DNA of 64,000 nt from Pseudoalteromonas sp. BSi20652 (GCF_000239855.1 NZ_BADT01000104.1:1-64000); one strand, 5' to 3'; shown: positions 17,429 through 27,636, counted from the first letter of the stretch. Notes: generated by a model from the letters alone, not told the origin. A program made the numbers and translations.

Positions 17429-19537
17429 TTATTGTTGGCCTACAGAGCTGACAATCTTGATCTGTCTTTCGTCTGGTACCTCTTGATAAGACATCACTCT
17501 CAATCCTGGAATGGTGTACTTAACAAAACGAGATAACACAGTGCGTAACATTCCCGACGTTAGCAATATCGAAGGTTCACCGGCCATTTCTTGGTTTTGA
17601 TGCGCTTCATTTAGTGACAGTTGAAGCCGCTCTGCAAGTCCTGGCTCAATACCGGCACCTTCATCGCCTGCATTTTGCAATGACTGATGCAACATTTGTT
17701 CCAACTCAGGCGCCAAGGTTATGACAGGGATTTCTGACGACATACCCACCGCATCTTGAACAATTAATCTACGCAGAGAAATACGCACTGCAGCCGTTAA
17801 TACATCAGGGTCTTGGCTACGCGGGCCATACTCGACAAGGGTTTGAACAATTGAGCGCATATCGCGTATTGCAACACCTTCGTTTAGTAAGTTTTGTAAT
17901 ACTTTAACGATTGAAGTTAAAGGAAGTACGTCTGGTACTAGTCCTTCAACTAAGCGAGGGTGACTTTTAGCAAGCATATCAAGCAGGTTTTGAACTTCTT
18001 CATGCCCTAATAGCAACGCTGCACTGTTAGTTAATAACTGGCTAATATGAGTGGCAACTACCGTTGCTGAATCTACTACGGTATAACCTAGTGATTGAGC
18101 TTCATCTTTTTGATCCGGCTTGATCCATACTGCATCCAGTCCAAATGCTGGATCTTTAGTTTCAACGCCTTTAATTGGACCAAATACTTGTCCTGGGTTA
18201 ATTGCTAGCTCATCACCATGCTTAAGTTCGCCCTCACCAGTTGAAACGCCCATTAGCGTTATTCTGTAAGCATTAGGATCAAGCTCTAAATTATCGCGAA
18301 TATGAACAGGAGGAACTAAAAAGCCAAGTTCTTGAGAAAGCTTTTTACGAACGCCTTTAATGCGATTAAGTAGCTCTCCACCTTGAGATTGATCTACCAA
18401 CGGAATTAATCTGTAGCCTACTTCTAAGCCAATAACATCAACTTGCTGAACGTCATCCCAACCGAGTTCTTTTTGCTCCTGCTTATTAGCTACATTTGTT
18501 CCAGCTGCACCATTTGCAGCAACTTCAGCTTCAACTGCCGCTGCTTTTATTTTACTTTGCTGTGTGTAGTAAGCTAGATAACCCAATAACGCACCTAAAC
18601 TTAAAAAAGCAAAATGCGGCATACCCGGTACTAAACCCATAATGATCAAAATACCTGATGCAATAAAGAGCGATTTTTCATTACCGAGTTGCTTCTTAAA
18701 TTGGTCGCCCATGTTGAGCGACTCATTTTGACGAGTTACAACAATTGCGGTACCAATTGAAAGTAGTAATGAAGGCAGCTGCGCAACTAAGCCATCACCA
18801 ATGGTAAGTAATGTATATACTTCCATTGCGTTGCTAAAACTCAAATCGTGCTGAATCATACCTACAAATAAACCACCAACAATATTGATGATTAATATAA
18901 CAATACCTGCAATGGCATCGCCTTTTACAAATTTACTCGCACCATCCATTGAGCCGTAAAAATCGGCTTCGCGAGTTACTTCCTCACGGCGGTCACGCGC
19001 TTGCTCAGCACTGATAAAACCCGCATTTAAATCGGCGTCAATTGCCATTTGTTTACCCGGCATTGCATCAAGAGTGAAACGTGCAGATACCTCAGATATA
19101 CGCCCAGCACCTTTAGTAATTACCACAAAGTTAATAATAATCAGGATTAAAAATACGACCAAACCAACAGCGTAGTTACCACCAATAACCACGGAGCCAA
19201 ACGCTTCAATTACTTTACCGGCAGAATCCCCACCGTTATGACCTTCAAGTAATACAACTCGAGTGCTGGCAACGTTAAGCGCTAAGCGCATAATCGTCGC
19301 GATGAGTATTACAGAGGGGAATATACCAAACTCCACCGGTTTCATCGTGTAAACTGTCACGAGTAAAACCACTAATGCGAGGGCAATATTAAACGAAAAA
19401 AGGATATCGAGTAAAAATGGCGGTAACGGTAAAATAACCATTCCCAAGGCAGCAAGCACAAGCAAAGGGGTGCCTACCCCTTTGGCATAGTCTTTTTTAT
19501 CTCTGTTAAGTTGTTGTAATACCGCTTTAAAACTCAT
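17429..19537 (-). CDS. flhA: FlhA, flagellar export gate protein
   Basis: A large inner-membrane protein (702 residues). The N-terminal half holds about eight membrane spans (GTPLLVLAALGMVILPLPPFLLDILFSFN and following) with the FHIPEP cytoplasmic loop (GRISEVSARFTLDAMPGKQMAIDADLNAG). The C-terminal cytoplasmic half forms the nonameric ring that binds chaperone-substrate complexes and FliH-FliI. It uses proton motive force to open the export gate. A sigma-54 promoter lies directly upstream, so flhA heads its own transcript with flhF, flhG and fliA. Confidence 0.97.
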   Translation of the reverse strand: MSFKAVLQQLNRDKKDYAKGVGTPLLVLAALGMVILPLPPFLLDILFSFNIALALVVLLVTVYTMKPVEFGIFPSVILIATIMRLALNVASTRVVLLEGHNGGDSAGKVIEAFGSVVIGGNYAVGLVVFLILIIINFVVITKGAGRISEVSARFTLDAMPGKQMAIDADLNAGFISAEQARDRREEVTREADFYGSMDGASKFVKGDAIAGIVILIINIVGGLFVGMIQHDLSFSNAMEVYTLLTIGDGLVAQLPSLLLSIGTAIVVTRQNESLNMGDQFKKQLGNEKSLFIASGILIIMGLVPGMPHFAFLSLGALLGYLAYYTQQSKIKAAAVEAEVAANGAAGTNVANKQEQKELGWDDVQQVDVIGLEVGYRLIPLVDQSQGGELLNRIKGVRKKLSQELGFLVPPVHIRDNLELDPNAYRITLMGVSTGEGELKHGDELAINPGQVFGPIKGVETKDPAFGLDAVWIKPDQKDEAQSLGYTVVDSATVVATHISQLLTNSAALLLGHEEVQNLLDMLAKSHPRLVEGLVPDVLPLTSIVKVLQNLLNEGVAIRDMRSIVQTLVEYGPRSQDPDVLTAAVRISLRRLIVQDAVGMSSEIPVITLAPELEQMLHQSLQNAGDEGAGIEPGLAERLQLSLNEAHQNQEMAGEPSILLTSGMLRTVLSRFVKYTIPGLRVMSYQEVPDERQIKIVSSVGQQ

Positions 19538-19575
19538 AATTCTACAATTTCAAAAAATTGACACTACATAGAATT

Positions 19576-19591
19576 AGCAATAACTATTCCA
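19576..19591 (-). promoter_or_regulatory. Sigma-54 promoter of flhA-flhF-flhG-fliA
   Basis: Minus strand TGGAATAGTTATTGCT keeps the GG and GC with exactly ten bases between them (consensus TGGCAC-N5-TTGCT). It ends about 40 nt before the flhA start, in the 72-bp flhB-flhA gap. Confidence 0.75.
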
Positions 19592-19609
19592 AGTTACTAA
19601 GTTAACAGT

Positions 19610-20740
19610 TTAATACTTATAGGCATCAGGGATGGGAAGTTTATTATTAAGCTTAGTTGGACGTTTACCGCGCCCTTTATTAAAGCGCTTAAGCTGAAAT
19701 ACATACGCTAAAACTTGCGCTACAGCAGTAAATAACTGATCGGGTATTTGCTCCCCTACTTCAGCTGTATGGTAAAGCGCTCGGGTCAACATAGGAGATT
19801 CTAAAATAGGTACTTCATTCCCTATTGCTACTTTACGAATTTGCATAGCCATTTCATCAACACCTTTAGCAATTACAATAGGCGCACCTGCGCGTTCGGT
19901 ATCGTATTTTAATGCTACTGAGTAGTGAGTTGGGTTGGTAACAATAACATCAGCGTCAGGAACATCTTGCATCATGCGCTTTTGCGACATTTGTCTTTGT
20001 GTTTGCCTAATCCGGGCTTTTATTTGTGGGTCACCTTCAGAGTTTTTATACTCATCTTTAACTTCTTGCAGAGTCATTTTTAATTGTTTATGGTGGGTAT
20101 AACTTTGATATGGTGCATCAATTGCGGCAATAATTATTAATGTGCAAGAAAGCGCCAAAAACATCCAAGCCAAAATATCTAGTGCATGAATAATATTACC
20201 TGGGGCTGGCTCTATACTTAAGTGCAGTATTTCATCAAAAAAAGTGTTAATTAAAAATACAGCAAACCCTGCAACAACAGAAAACTTCAAAATAGCTTTA
20301 ATTAATTCAACAGCTGCTTGTGGGCCAAACATTCGCTTAAAACCTTTAAAAGGTGACATTTTACTTGGTTTTGGAGCTGCAGCTTGCCAACTAAAATTAA
20401 ATCCCCCTAAAAGCGTGTTTCCTATTAAACCTGCAAATAAAATAATAAATACAAACATCGCCATAGGAAAAACTAAAGTGTCGGATACGCTAGCCCACAC
20501 AGAAAACATCTTAGTCGTATCGTAGGTTTCATTTCGATTAAGGCTTAACATTCTTACCATTATATTATACAGCCCCTTACCAATCTCAGGGCCGTACATC
20601 AAAAGTGAAATAGCTGAGAAAATAAGTACAAACATGGTGCCTAATTCTTTTGAACGTGCAACTTGACCTTTTTTCTTAGATTCATCAACTTTTTTGCCCG
20701 TGGGCTCTTCTGTTTTTTCTTGACCTGAATCTTCAGCCAT
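19610..20740 (-). CDS. flhB: FlhB, export substrate-specificity switch
   Basis: Four membrane spans in the first about 215 residues, then a cytoplasmic domain with the autocleaving NPTH motif (VIVTNPTHYSVALKYD). Cleavage between N and P switches export from rod/hook to filament substrates after a signal from FliK. That the fliK gene is frame-broken in this sequence makes the pair of interest. The N-terminus EDSGQEKTEEPTGKKVDESKKKGQV is classic. 376 residues is usual. It follows fliR by 9 nt and ends the fliL-to-flhB run; flhA has its own promoter. Confidence 0.97.
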   Translation of the reverse strand: MAEDSGQEKTEEPTGKKVDESKKKGQVARSKELGTMFVLIFSAISLLMYGPEIGKGLYNIMVRMLSLNRNETYDTTKMFSVWASVSDTLVFPMAMFVFIILFAGLIGNTLLGGFNFSWQAAAPKPSKMSPFKGFKRMFGPQAAVELIKAILKFSVVAGFAVFLINTFFDEILHLSIEPAPGNIIHALDILAWMFLALSCTLIIIAAIDAPYQSYTHHKQLKMTLQEVKDEYKNSEGDPQIKARIRQTQRQMSQKRMMQDVPDADVIVTNPTHYSVALKYDTERAGAPIVIAKGVDEMAMQIRKVAIGNEVPILESPMLTRALYHTAEVGEQIPDQLFTAVAQVLAYVFQLKRFNKGRGKRPTKLNNKLPIPDAYKY

Positions 20741-20749
20741 GACTTTCTC

Positions 20750-21529
20750 CTAAGGGGAACAACCAACTAGAGTACACATTAGTTCAACCATTTTTAACCA
20801 TTGAAACTCAAACTGAATAATAAAGTTACCAAGTGTTGCCCAAATAATAATAAGTCCCGCGACCAAGGTAAACGGAAAACCAATAGAGAAAATATTTAAT
20901 TGCGGTGCTGCACGCGTCATAATACCAAACGACATATTAATAACGAGCATAGCGGTAAGCGGTGCAAGTGAGAGTACCAGTGCTGTAGTAAACATCCAGC
21001 CGCCCCAGGTCACTATGTCCCAGTAATGATCTACAGACCACCAAGTGCCATCAATAGGTAGCACTTGAAAACTATGCACCACCATTTGAATCATCATTAA
21101 ATGACCGTTAAAAGCAAAAAATAACAGGGTAGCCAAAATAAGGAAAAACTGGCCCACAGCAGGCACACTCGCACCATTAGAGGGGTCAATAACAGAAGCA
21201 AAACCTAAACCTGTTTGCATCGCGAGTATTTGCCCTGCTAACACAAAAGTATTTAGTAAAAGTATAGATGAAAAACCAATGGCAACACCAATCAACATTT
21301 GTTGAATAACGACTAAAATCATCTCAAACGAAAATAAATTAGTGAATGTAGCGGGCGGAAGGACTGGCACAACAACAAAAGTTACAACAACCGATAAACC
21401 CATTTTTATACGTGTAGGAACATTTTTAGCCCCCAAACCAGCCATAATCATAATCATTGAGCTGATGCGTACCAGCGGCAACAAAAAATCGCTCAACCAT
21501 TGAATAACGACAGCAAAGGGGTATTCCAC
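20750..21529 (-). CDS. fliR: FliR, export gate membrane protein
   Basis: A hydrophobic protein of 259 residues with about six spans (LPLVRISSMIMIMAGLGAKNVPTRIKMGLSV at the start, IFSIGFPFTLVAGLIIIWATLGNF near the end). It forms the FliPQR export core with five FliP and four FliQ copies. The AKNVPTRIK loop and GASVPAVGQFFLILATLLFFAFNGH segment are characteristic. It is 2 nt downstream of fliQ, giving probable translational coupling, and 9 nt before flhB. Confidence 0.96.
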   Translation of the reverse strand: MEYPFAVVIQWLSDFLLPLVRISSMIMIMAGLGAKNVPTRIKMGLSVVVTFVVVPVLPPATFTNLFSFEMILVVIQQMLIGVAIGFSSILLLNTFVLAGQILAMQTGLGFASVIDPSNGASVPAVGQFFLILATLLFFAFNGHLMMIQMVVHSFQVLPIDGTWWSVDHYWDIVTWGGWMFTTALVLSLAPLTAMLVINMSFGIMTRAAPQLNIFSIGFPFTLVAGLIIIWATLGNFIIQFEFQWLKMVELMCTLVGCSP

Positions 21530-21531
21530 GC

Positions 21532-21801
21532 TTAACCTGCAATTTCAGGAATAAGTAATACTAAGCGAGTAAAAAAGTCCATTAGCTCTTGAGTAAGCCA
21601 ATGCCCACCCACAATAAGCGCACTAATGGTAATTAATAAACGAGGTAAAAAGCTCAATGTTTGTTCGTTGATTGATGTTGCCGCCTGAAACACAGCCACA
21701 ACTAAACCAATAATTAAGCCTGGTACTACAATTGCAGACACCAGCTTAATAACTAAAAAAAGCGCGTCACTTAGGATATCAACAAAAATTTCCGGTTCCA
21801 T
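21532..21801 (-). CDS. fliQ: FliQ, export gate membrane protein
   Basis: Two membrane spans in 89 residues: ALFLVIKLVSAIVVPGLIIGLVVAVFQAATSINEQTLSFLPRLL, including the conserved QAATSINEQTLSFLPRLL loop, and a second span before WLTQELMDFF. It packs as hairpins around FliP and FliR. Length is invariant in the family. It lies between fliP (a 40-nt gap) and fliR. Confidence 0.97.
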   Translation of the reverse strand: MEPEIFVDILSDALFLVIKLVSAIVVPGLIIGLVVAVFQAATSINEQTLSFLPRLLITISALIVGGHWLTQELMDFFTRLVLLIPEIAG

Positions 21802-21841
21802 GTTGTACTCCTATTGTTGAATCACATTGATGCTTTGCATA

Positions 21842-22582
21842 CTAAGTCCCTAAACCAAAGCTTTTCGCTAGAGTACCCATCACTAAGCTCCAACCGTCTA
21901 CAAGTACAAATAACATAATTTTAAACGGTAAGGACACTATCATGGGGGAAAGCATCATCATACCCATCGCCATTAATACCGAGGCGACTACTAAATCTAC
22001 GATTAAAAATGGAATAAAAAACATAAAGCCTATTATAAATGCGGTTTGTAGTTCACTAGTTACAAATGCAGGGATCAACACTATTAATGGTGTGTCTTCT
22101 GGCGAATTTAGCTGATCATAACCAGCAATCTTAGCAAACGTTTCTAAGTCTTTGAGACGCACTTGAGAAAGCATAAAGGCTTTCATTGGCTCTTTAGCAA
22201 GCTCTAAAGCTTGTACTGAAGTAACCTGCTCATTTAAGTAAGGTTCAATAGCTTGCTCGTTTACCTGCTGATAAATAGGCGACATTATAAAAATACTTAA
22301 AAAAAGCGACATGCCTAATAAGACTTGGTTGGACGGTGTTTGCTGTAAACCAATTGCTTGGCGCAAAATGGCGAGTACAACAATAATTCGTGTAAAAGAG
22401 GTCATCATAATTATGGCAGCCGGTATAAAACTCAGCGCCGTCATAATTGCTAAAACTTGTAACGTTACTGAGTAGTCCTGTGTGCCATCAGCGTTTGTTG
22501 TAATAGTAAGCGCATCAATTCCTTCTGCACTTACATTTGGTACAAACACCATGGCAAAAATAATAAGCAGCCACTTTATCAT
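21842..22582 (-). CDS. fliP: FliP, export gate membrane protein
   Basis: Begins with a cleavable signal peptide ([19 protein letters not shown]), a known oddity of FliP, followed by a periplasmic stretch and four hydrophobic segments. The family patterns [28 protein letters not shown] and [31 protein letters not shown] are intact. Five copies form the entrance of the export channel. 246 residues is normal. The stop-to-start gap from fliO is only a few bases. Confidence 0.97.
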   Translation of the reverse strand: MIKWLLIIFAMVFVPNVSAEGIDALTITTNADGTQDYSVTLQVLAIMTALSFIPAAIIMMTSFTRIIVVLAILRQAIGLQQTPSNQVLLGMSLFLSIFIMSPIYQQVNEQAIEPYLNEQVTSVQALELAKEPMKAFMLSQVRLKDLETFAKIAGYDQLNSPEDTPLIVLIPAFVTSELQTAFIIGFMFFIPFLIVDLVVASVLMAMGMMMLSPMIVSLPFKIMLFVLVDGWSLVMGTLAKSFGLGT

Positions 22583-22586
22583 AGGT

Positions 22587-22970
22587 TTAATTCTTTTTAT
22601 TTGGGGTTGATTGCGGGTTTAAGAGTTTACCAAATCGTTTAGCGAGTTCAGGCAGTTCTTTTTCACTTAGTGGGGTTTCTAACTTGTGTAAGTAATTAAT
22701 ACTATGAGGAGTTACACCAAGTAAATGCTGAGCATTGTCTATCTCAACAACCATTAAACGCTCGCGAGAACCTAAAGGTAGGCTTCTGACTACTTTAAAT
22801 TCATCGCTGTTTGCTAAATTTGGATTAAGCTTTTTAACAAAAAATGCCAGCACTATAATTAGCACTAGCACCATCACAAGCGACAGCACCATAGAGAGTA
22901 TATCCCCAGTCGGTGTTGCTACATCTGCTTTTGAAAAAACGGAACTCGTTAAAGCAACTAATAAGCTCAT
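22587..22970 (-). CDS. fliO: FliO, export gate assembly protein
   Basis: A short protein with one membrane span ([25 protein letters not shown]) and a small cytoplasmic domain with the FliO pattern [29 protein letters not shown]. It helps assemble the FliP ring and is not part of the finished gate. Its ATG overlaps the fliN stop by 4 nt. 127 residues is typical; the N-terminus before the span is short and lacks a clear signal peptide. Confidence 0.93.
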   Translation of the reverse strand: MSLLVALTSSVFSKADVATPTGDILSMVLSLVMVLVLIIVLAFFVKKLNPNLANSDEFKVVRSLPLGSRERLMVVEIDNAQHLLGVTPHSINYLHKLETPLSEKELPELAKRFGKLLNPQSTPNKKN

Positions 22971-23365
22971 CGTAGTTTTTTGATCCGCTCTACTTGGCTT
23001 ATCACGTCTGTTAAGCGAATACCAAACTTGTCGTTTACCACAACCACTTCACCATGGGCTATCAAAGTACCGTTAACTAGCACGTCCAACGGCTCGCCCG
23101 CAACACGGTCAAGCTCAACAACAGAGCCTTGGTTGAGTTGCAATAAGTTACGAATATTAATTTTAGAGCGCCCTACTTCCATTGAAATAGTAACGGGGAT
23201 ATCTAAAATAGTGTCTAGCTTTCGTTTTTCATCGCCACTCATTTCGTGTTTTGAATCACTTAACTCATCGAGCTCTGCAACATGCGCTTCGCTACTATCA
23301 TCTGGAGCTTCGGCTTCTGCTAATGCTGCTGCCCATTCGTCCATTGTGTCTTGATCATCGCTCAT
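22967..23365 (-). CDS. fliN: FliN, flagellar C-ring protein
   Basis: An acidic N-terminal extension (about 50 residues) leads to the SpoA domain: DIPVTISMEVGRSKINIRNLLQLNQGSVVELDRVAGEPLDVLVNGTLIAHGEVVVVNDKFGIRLTDV follows the consensus throughout. It forms the lower rim of the switch complex and docks FliH during export. 132 residues. It lies between fliM and fliO and overlaps fliO. Confidence 0.97.
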   Translation of the reverse strand: MSDDQDTMDEWAAALAEAEAPDDSSEAHVAELDELSDSKHEMSGDEKRKLDTILDIPVTISMEVGRSKINIRNLLQLNQGSVVELDRVAGEPLDVLVNGTLIAHGEVVVVNDKFGIRLTDVISQVERIKKLR

Positions 23366-23385
23366 ACTTTTAACCTTTTAATCAA

Positions 23386-24477
23386 TTACCAGTCTAAGTC
23401 TACACCGTCAGAGAGGTGTAAATCATCTTCTAGTTCTGCTAATTCTGCATCTGAGTCAATTTTCTTGCCGCCTTTGGTAAATACATGCAGCTCAGATTTA
23501 ACTGAATCAGGTCGTTTAATTTTTTCACTAATTTGAAGCGCAACATTATCGCGAGAGCGACCCATCTTGGCTCTAAATGTAGGGAGTTCTTCAACAAATA
23601 CGGTTATATGTTCAGGCATTTCAACCGGAATAATATCACCGGCTTTGAGTTCCATAATCTGTCTTAAAGTTAAATCGACTTCAAGTAACTGAGTCGACAT
23701 ATCAACCTCTACATCCATTATTTCGTCTCGAAGTGCTTTGCTCCAACGTAAATCGGTATCCTCAGTATCAGACTGAACACCCGCATCTAACAGTTCTCGA
23801 ATTGGCTCAAGCATAGAGTAAGGTAGTGCAATATGAAAATCACCACCGCCACCATCAAGCTCAATATGGAAAGAACTAATAACCACAACCTCGGTCGGGC
23901 TTACAATATTAGCCATAGCTGGGTTTACTTCAGAATCGAGATATTCAAACGATACATCCATAACCGGTGCCCATGCTTCTTTATAATCTTCAAAGATAAT
24001 TTTAAGGAGCATTTGCACAATACGACGTTCTGTAGGCGTAAATTCTCGGCCTTCTATTTTTGCATGATAACGCCCGTCGCCACCAAAAAAGTTATCTACC
24101 AAAATAAACACAAGTCGTGCTTCCATGGTAATCAGGCCTGTACCTTTTAAAGGTCTAAAACGCACCATATTTAAGCTAGTTGGAACAAATAGAGTATGAA
24201 TATACTCACCAAATTTAATCATTTGCACGCCGTTAATAGACACCTCTGCGGTGCGGCGCATCATATTAAATAGGCTAATTCGCATATGACGAGCAAAGCG
24301 TTCATTAACAATTTCAAGTGTCGGCATACGACCACGTACGATCCGATCTTGCGAAGAAAAATCGTACTGAAGCGTACTTCCCCCGCCATCTTCACCGTCG
24401 TTTATATCTTCCTCGTCAACGTCATCAACACCATGCAATAGCGCATCAATTTCGTCTTGGGATAATAAATCGCTCAC
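23386..24477 (-). CDS. fliM: FliM, flagellar motor switch protein
   Basis: The N-terminal CheY-P-binding peptide LLSQDEIDALLHGV is perfectly conserved; the middle CheC-like domain (IKFGEYIHTLFVPTSLNMVRFRPLKGTGL, FFGGDGRY) binds FliG and the C-terminal SpoA domain pairs with FliN. It receives the CheY signal and sets rotation direction. 363 residues is slightly longer than the enteric protein because of an acidic stretch after the CheY-binding motif. It is 9 nt downstream of fliL. Confidence 0.97.
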   Translation of the reverse strand: MSDLLSQDEIDALLHGVDDVDEEDINDGEDGGGSTLQYDFSSQDRIVRGRMPTLEIVNERFARHMRISLFNMMRRTAEVSINGVQMIKFGEYIHTLFVPTSLNMVRFRPLKGTGLITMEARLVFILVDNFFGGDGRYHAKIEGREFTPTERRIVQMLLKIIFEDYKEAWAPVMDVSFEYLDSEVNPAMANIVSPTEVVVISSFHIELDGGGGDFHIALPYSMLEPIRELLDAGVQSDTEDTDLRWSKALRDEIMDVEVDMSTQLLEVDLTLRQIMELKAGDIIPVEMPEHITVFVEELPTFRAKMGRSRDNVALQISEKIKRPDSVKSELHVFTKGGKKIDSDAELAELEDDLHLSDGVDLDW

Positions 24478-24486
24478 GCTAACCCC

Positions 24487-25023
24487 TTATTGCATCACAA
24501 AGCCGGTAAACAATACCCGCTCAATTACTTTGCTACCTTCAACATCCATTAAAGCTTTTTGTACCTTTTCAAGTGCAGAAAAACGAAGTGTTTCTTTACC
24601 CGCACTCGTACTTAACTCATCGGCAGTTGTAGTAGAAAAAACGCTCAAAAGTGTACCTTCTATAAGCGGAATATGTTTTTTAGCTGTTTCTTCATTTACT
24701 TCACCACGAACTAATAACTGTACTTTAATTTGTACAATTCTGTCGCGACTTGAACCGGGAACATTAAATACAAATGGGCGTGGCATCGCAACATATAAAG
24801 CACTGCCTATTTCAGCCGATGAACCAGAGGCTGTAGGAGCAGCATCAGTGGACACCGTAGTCTCTTCATCTAAGGTTTCAACTGGCGCATCCGAACCTGA
24901 TATAAAAAAGTAACCCGCAGCACCGCCACCTATAATGAGAAGTGCAGCCGCAACAATTATTATTAGTTTCTTTTTACTTTTACCGGTTTCTTCGATTTCT
25001 AAACTTGTTTCTTCAGCCATCAT
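24487..25023 (-). CDS. fliL: FliL, stator-associated basal-body protein
   Basis: A short cytoplasmic tail, one membrane span (LIIIVAAALLIIGGGAAGYFFI), a Thr/Ala/Ser-rich linker and a periplasmic stomatin-like FliL domain (ALYVAMPRPFVFNVPGSSRDRIVQIKVQLLVRGE). It rings the stator units and supports torque. Either ATG at 25023 or 25020 may be used; AAAGGA lies just upstream and suits the second. It is the first gene after fliK, with a 54-nt gap in which no sigma-54 site is visible. Confidence 0.94.
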   Translation of the reverse strand: MMAEETSLEIEETGKSKKKLIIIVAAALLIIGGGAAGYFFISGSDAPVETLDEETTVSTDAAPTASGSSAEIGSALYVAMPRPFVFNVPGSSRDRIVQIKVQLLVRGEVNEETAKKHIPLIEGTLLSVFSTTTADELSTSAGKETLRFSALEKVQKALMDVEGSKVIERVLFTGFVMQ

Positions 25024-25077
25024 GATTCCTTTAATCGCAAAGGTACTTGCTTGTTTTAGTTATTATAATAGCAGCAC

Positions 25078-27098
25078 TTAGGCATAGTAATCTATTGATG
25101 ATGAAGTTTGTTGTCGAGAACTTTGTGCAGTGTTATTTGCTTGCTCGTCGTTTTCATCATTAACTGACTTATTATTAGCCAAATTACCTTGGGTTCCACT
25201 CTCACTTTGCTCGGCAGTTTCACCACCTGATTGCCCATAAGAAATAGTACTTTCACCAAGCTCTAGCCCTTGTTGCGCTAACATTTCACGTAAGCGCGGC
25301 ATTGATTGCTCAAGTGCTTCTTTGGCTTGCTGGTTTTGTACTACAAAGTTTATATGAGCTTGTTCTGCATCGCTGCGAATACGTATTTGCATACTGCCCA
25401 TTTCGGGAGGATCTAGGCGAATTTCTGCCTCTTTATTATTAATGCTCAGCATTGAGCTAACGCGCTCTTGCAGTAATTTAGCTGCATCACTTTTAACAAT
25501 ATTAATTGCCTGCATTACACCAGGATCAATACTTACTTGCTTAACTTGCGATGTACTTTGTAATTGTTGAGTTTGTATTATTTGGGTATCGAATAAGCTC
25601 TGCTCGTAACTTAATGAGTCGTATTGGCTTAATGTGCTCACTTGCTGAGTATTTAAAGCAGCTGTAATTTGCGTAAATACTTGTGCTACGCGTGCAGGAG
25701 TTTGTTCTGCCGTTATTTTTTAAGCCCCTCTTTTTGTAATTCTTCAAGTGAATTTAATAAATCATCACCCTTAGTTGAGGCTGTTGTGGCTTTATTTAAA
25801 TCAGCTCCTTCGCTTGTCGATGTCTTTAAACTTAACTTTTGGGGATTATATACTGTATTAGGAGTCTCTGACGCTACAAACGTTTTTGAGTCTGCCTTAG
25901 CGGTATCGGCAAGTCCTATTTCAATTTGAGCTTTTAACTCATTAACTGTTTGCTTAAGCACTGCCAACTGCTCGCCTTTAGGCTGCTCTGTTTTAATATA
26001 AGCGTTTAATTGCGTTAATAAACTTTGTTTTTCAGTTGTATTAAGTGAATTTATTTCTGCGCTAAAAGAGTGTTTTGTTATCGTGCTTTGCGTTTTTTCG
26101 TTATCAGTAATAAATTGCGCAAGCATTTGCTTAAGATTTGAAGTGTTACTAGTTGCGTTACTTGTTGAATCAGTATTTTCTGATACCTTAACTTGCGCAT
26201 TAAGTTGTGAGCGCTGCTCAGGCGTTAAACTAGCAATAACATTATTAGCTTTAATTAAGCTCGCATCTTTAGTCATTAACGCATCTATTGCTGCATTATT
26301 ATCATCTTCAGTTGCAGTTAAAGAAGACTGAGTAACGCCCGCTTTGTCGCTGAGTGTTGGCAAAACTATATTATCTTTATCAGCAGACTTATTTTGTCCT
26401 AGTTGCTCTTTATAACTCATTGGAGAAAATTCAGGTTTATCGAATATAGGACCAATGCTGTCATCGGGCTTTTTAATTGTAGGATTTAATGGCCCTTCAA
26501 TAGCGTCGGCAGCACTAGTTTTAGGATGCTTGCCTACATTTAATGGTAACGAGTTCAAAGACAATGAGCTTAAGTTATCGCTTTTTGAATCCGTTGATTT
26601 AGCCGTTTTAAAGTCTACATTAGTGGCAATTGGATTTTGCACTGCACTGGCTGTATTCGCTTCTTCAGCCGATACTTCATCACTTGTTTTAGAAGATAAA
26701 ACTACTGCGGTGGTTTCTAGCTCTGCATTTTCTGATTCTAAACTGTTAGTCGCATCGAACGGCTTATTAACTGAAGTGCTCATTGCTTGTGCTGAATTAA
26801 TTTGATCAAGCATCTCAACAGACACAAAAGTAACTTCGTCCGTTGTTACTTCATCTAGCGCTACGCTCAGATTTTCATTTTCTTCTGGCTGTTTATGCTT
26901 AGGTATGGCAATCGAATTTTCCGCATCGGGATTTTTATTGCCTTTAAGCAAAGGCTCCATAGAGTTATGCGCTTCGTTTAGCTGACTTAAAAATTCCTCG
27001 CCTAAATCCCCCTCACTATTAGCTAAGCTATTGTCTTTAAAAGCTAACAGTGAATCTTTTTCAGAAGAAACTAAAAACGAAATGTTATTCATCGCCAT
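25078..27098 (-). pseudogene. fliK: FliK, hook-length control protein, reading frame broken in an A6 run
   Basis: The N-terminal part (27098 down to 25713, 461 residues) is the Ser/Thr/Asn-rich ruler region and ends LQKEGLKK-stop. The conserved C-terminal hook domain lies in the next frame: from the A run it reads KITAEQTPARVAQVFTQ and on to LDPPEMGSMQIRIR and the end at 25078; as a separate ORF it can only start at a GTG at 25641. One extra A in the six-A run (25716-25721) would fuse both into a normal FliK of about 670 residues. FliK measures the hook and triggers the FlhB switch; loss gives polyhooks. Options are a real mutation, slippage expression or a sequencing error. A sigma-54 promoter precedes it. 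Confidence 0.85.
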
Positions 27099-27168
27099 AA
27101 ATCACCTAATACCATTACGGCAATATGCCACCGCATACCGCCAAAAGTTGAATTTCACTGAGTAACAA

Positions 27169-27184
27169 AGCAATTAACGTGCCT
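27169..27184 (-). promoter_or_regulatory. Sigma-54 promoter of fliK-fliL-and downstream genes
   Basis: Minus strand AGGCACGTTAATTGCT matches TGGCAC-N5-TTGCT except for the first base, with GG-N10-GC spacing. It lies about 70 nt upstream of the fliK start in the 133-bp fliJ-fliK gap. Confidence 0.8.
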
Positions 27185-27231
27185 AACTTATAACGCTTTA
27201 CGACGTTAGAAAAAACTGATTAGCTGAAAAT

Positions 27232-27636
27232 TCATCTAACTATTTTTTGCTCGTTTTTTGCCATTAACGCATTTGCTTTGAGTTTTTGATTTTCGATTAG
27301 TTTAGCAACTGCTTTAGCTTTAATTTGCTGTTTAAGCCATAAAGTTTTACGTTGAGTAACAACTTGCTTAGCGGTATTTACTGTACTTGCTTGTTGGCGA
27401 ATTGCCTCTTCAATTTTAGCTATAAAAGCATGGTACTGCCCAAACCCCGCACTAGATAAACCCGACTTACCTTTTAGATGTAACTGCTGAGAGTATTCAA
27501 GTCTAAAATTGTTTAAACCTTGCAGCTTTTGTTGATTCGATTGCAAGTTTTGATTGGCTTGTAAGTAACTCATGCGCAAATTTTCTTCTTTATCATTTTC
27601 AATTTTGAGCAGTAAATCGAGTTTGTTTTTAGCCAT
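27232..27636 (-). CDS. fliJ: FliJ, export ATPase central stalk
   Basis: A 134-residue, highly charged coiled-coil protein beginning AKNKLDLLLKIENDKEENLRMSYLQANQNL, the FliJ pattern. It inserts into the FliI hexamer and links it to FlhA, and helps recycle export chaperones. Its ATG overlaps the fliI stop by one base (TAATG), indicating coupling. It is the last gene of the fliE-to-fliJ run. Confidence 0.93.
   Translation of the reverse strand: MAKNKLDLLLKIENDKEENLRMSYLQANQNLQSNQQKLQGLNNFRLEYSQQLHLKGKSGLSSAGFGQYHAFIAKIEEAIRQQASTVNTAKQVVTQRKTLWLKQQIKAKAVAKLIENQKLKANALMAKNEQKIVR

Noticed and set aside
25541-25747. 68-residue minus-strand ORF across the fliK junction
   Set aside because: It is the third frame of fliK; the neighbouring frames carry the ruler and hook-domain sequence, while this one is Asn/Thr/Arg-rich without pattern.
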